Shown in pieces: positions 14,455-14,576 of a DNA stretch of 14,576 bases (position 1 is the stretch's first letter; the number at the start of each line of letters is the position of its first letter). The stretch covers positions 11,767-26,342 of the forward strand of contig DJAA01000074.1 of assembly GCA_002428085.1 (NCBI GenBank), given 5' to 3'. The stretch comes from Sulfurimonas sp. UBA6014. GTDB taxonomy: Bacteria > Campylobacterota > Campylobacteria > Campylobacterales > Sulfurimonadaceae. The notes below the pieces were generated by a model. It did not search any database. It was not told the origin of the DNA and worked only from the letters and a program-made list of their open reading frames with translations. A program made the position numbers and the translations under genes.

Positions 14455-14558
14455 AAGCTAAAGATTTTCATCATTGCGAGGCACAGAGCAATCTTTGGTT
14501 ATTGTAACTACGCAACAGATTGCTTCGCTTTGCTCGCAATGACGAAAATCCTTAGCGT
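14455..14558. repeat. Long imperfect inverted repeat after pgpA
   Basis: The arms at 14455-14494 and 14517-14558 are separated by 22 bases. The outer 26 bp match in 23 positions (both contain GATTTTC and TCATTGCGAG). The inner part matches with a 2-base length difference, and both arms end in CAATCT when read inward. The right arm on the minus strand is an almost exact copy of the element at 19-45, and the left arm is a diverged one. Two repeat units therefore face each other. Beyond the outer ends, CATTA recurs on both sides, so the symmetry may extend with a short insertion. As RNA it would form a very stable hairpin and could end or stabilise the pgpA transcript. Confidence 0.75.
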
Positions 14559-14576
14559 AATGGTATTTCCCTCCTC

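Overview
The window looks like a chromosomal core region of a free-living member of the Campylobacterota (formerly Epsilonproteobacteria), probably Sulfurimonas-like. This rests on low G+C, T-rich promoters with a good -10 box but no clear -35 box, the futalosine menaquinone route (mqnE), and the gene order ispDF - atypical response regulator - ATP-sulfurylase-like gene - pgpA. As I recall it, that order matches Cj1607-Cj1610 of Campylobacter jejuni. The genus is an inference. No transposase, phage gene, CRISPR array, tRNA or rRNA is visible.

Left part (1-5647): mqnE (minus strand) is divergent from a glnD-glmS pair (plus strand). A 52-bp imperfect inverted repeat lies in the divergent gap. 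GlnD is a glutamine sensor and GlmS a glutamine-consuming amidotransferase, so the pair may link nitrogen status to amino-sugar synthesis. No PII or ammonium transporter gene is present here.

Middle part (5648-10519): a single-gene unit encodes a membrane diguanylate cyclase with a periplasmic haem-c motif and a cysteine-rich cytoplasmic sensor region. It converges on thiC-mrp (minus strand). ThiC is a radical-SAM Fe-S enzyme and Mrp/ApbC an Fe-S carrier ATPase, a sensible functional pair. The 207-bp convergent gap is packed with structured DNA: a CCCACG hairpin, a degenerate copy of a dispersed repeat, and a 106-bp module bounded by perfect 12-bp inverted repeats that overlaps the mrp stop codon.

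Right part (10520-14576): a tight plus-strand operon of ispDF (isoprenoid precursors), an HP1021/Cj1608-type regulator with no phosphorylatable aspartate, an ATP-sulfurylase-like protein whose sulfate-site signature has changed, and pgpA (phosphatidylglycerol synthesis). The first two genes start at TTG, the second and third overlap by 23 bp, and the other junctions are 8-9 bp. A long imperfect inverted repeat follows, built from two copies of the same dispersed repeat that also lies beyond mqnE.

The best candidate for something undescribed is the regulator plus the sulfurylase-like protein. They are translationally overlapping, appear conserved as neighbours across the group, and each has lost the hallmark residues of its parent family.
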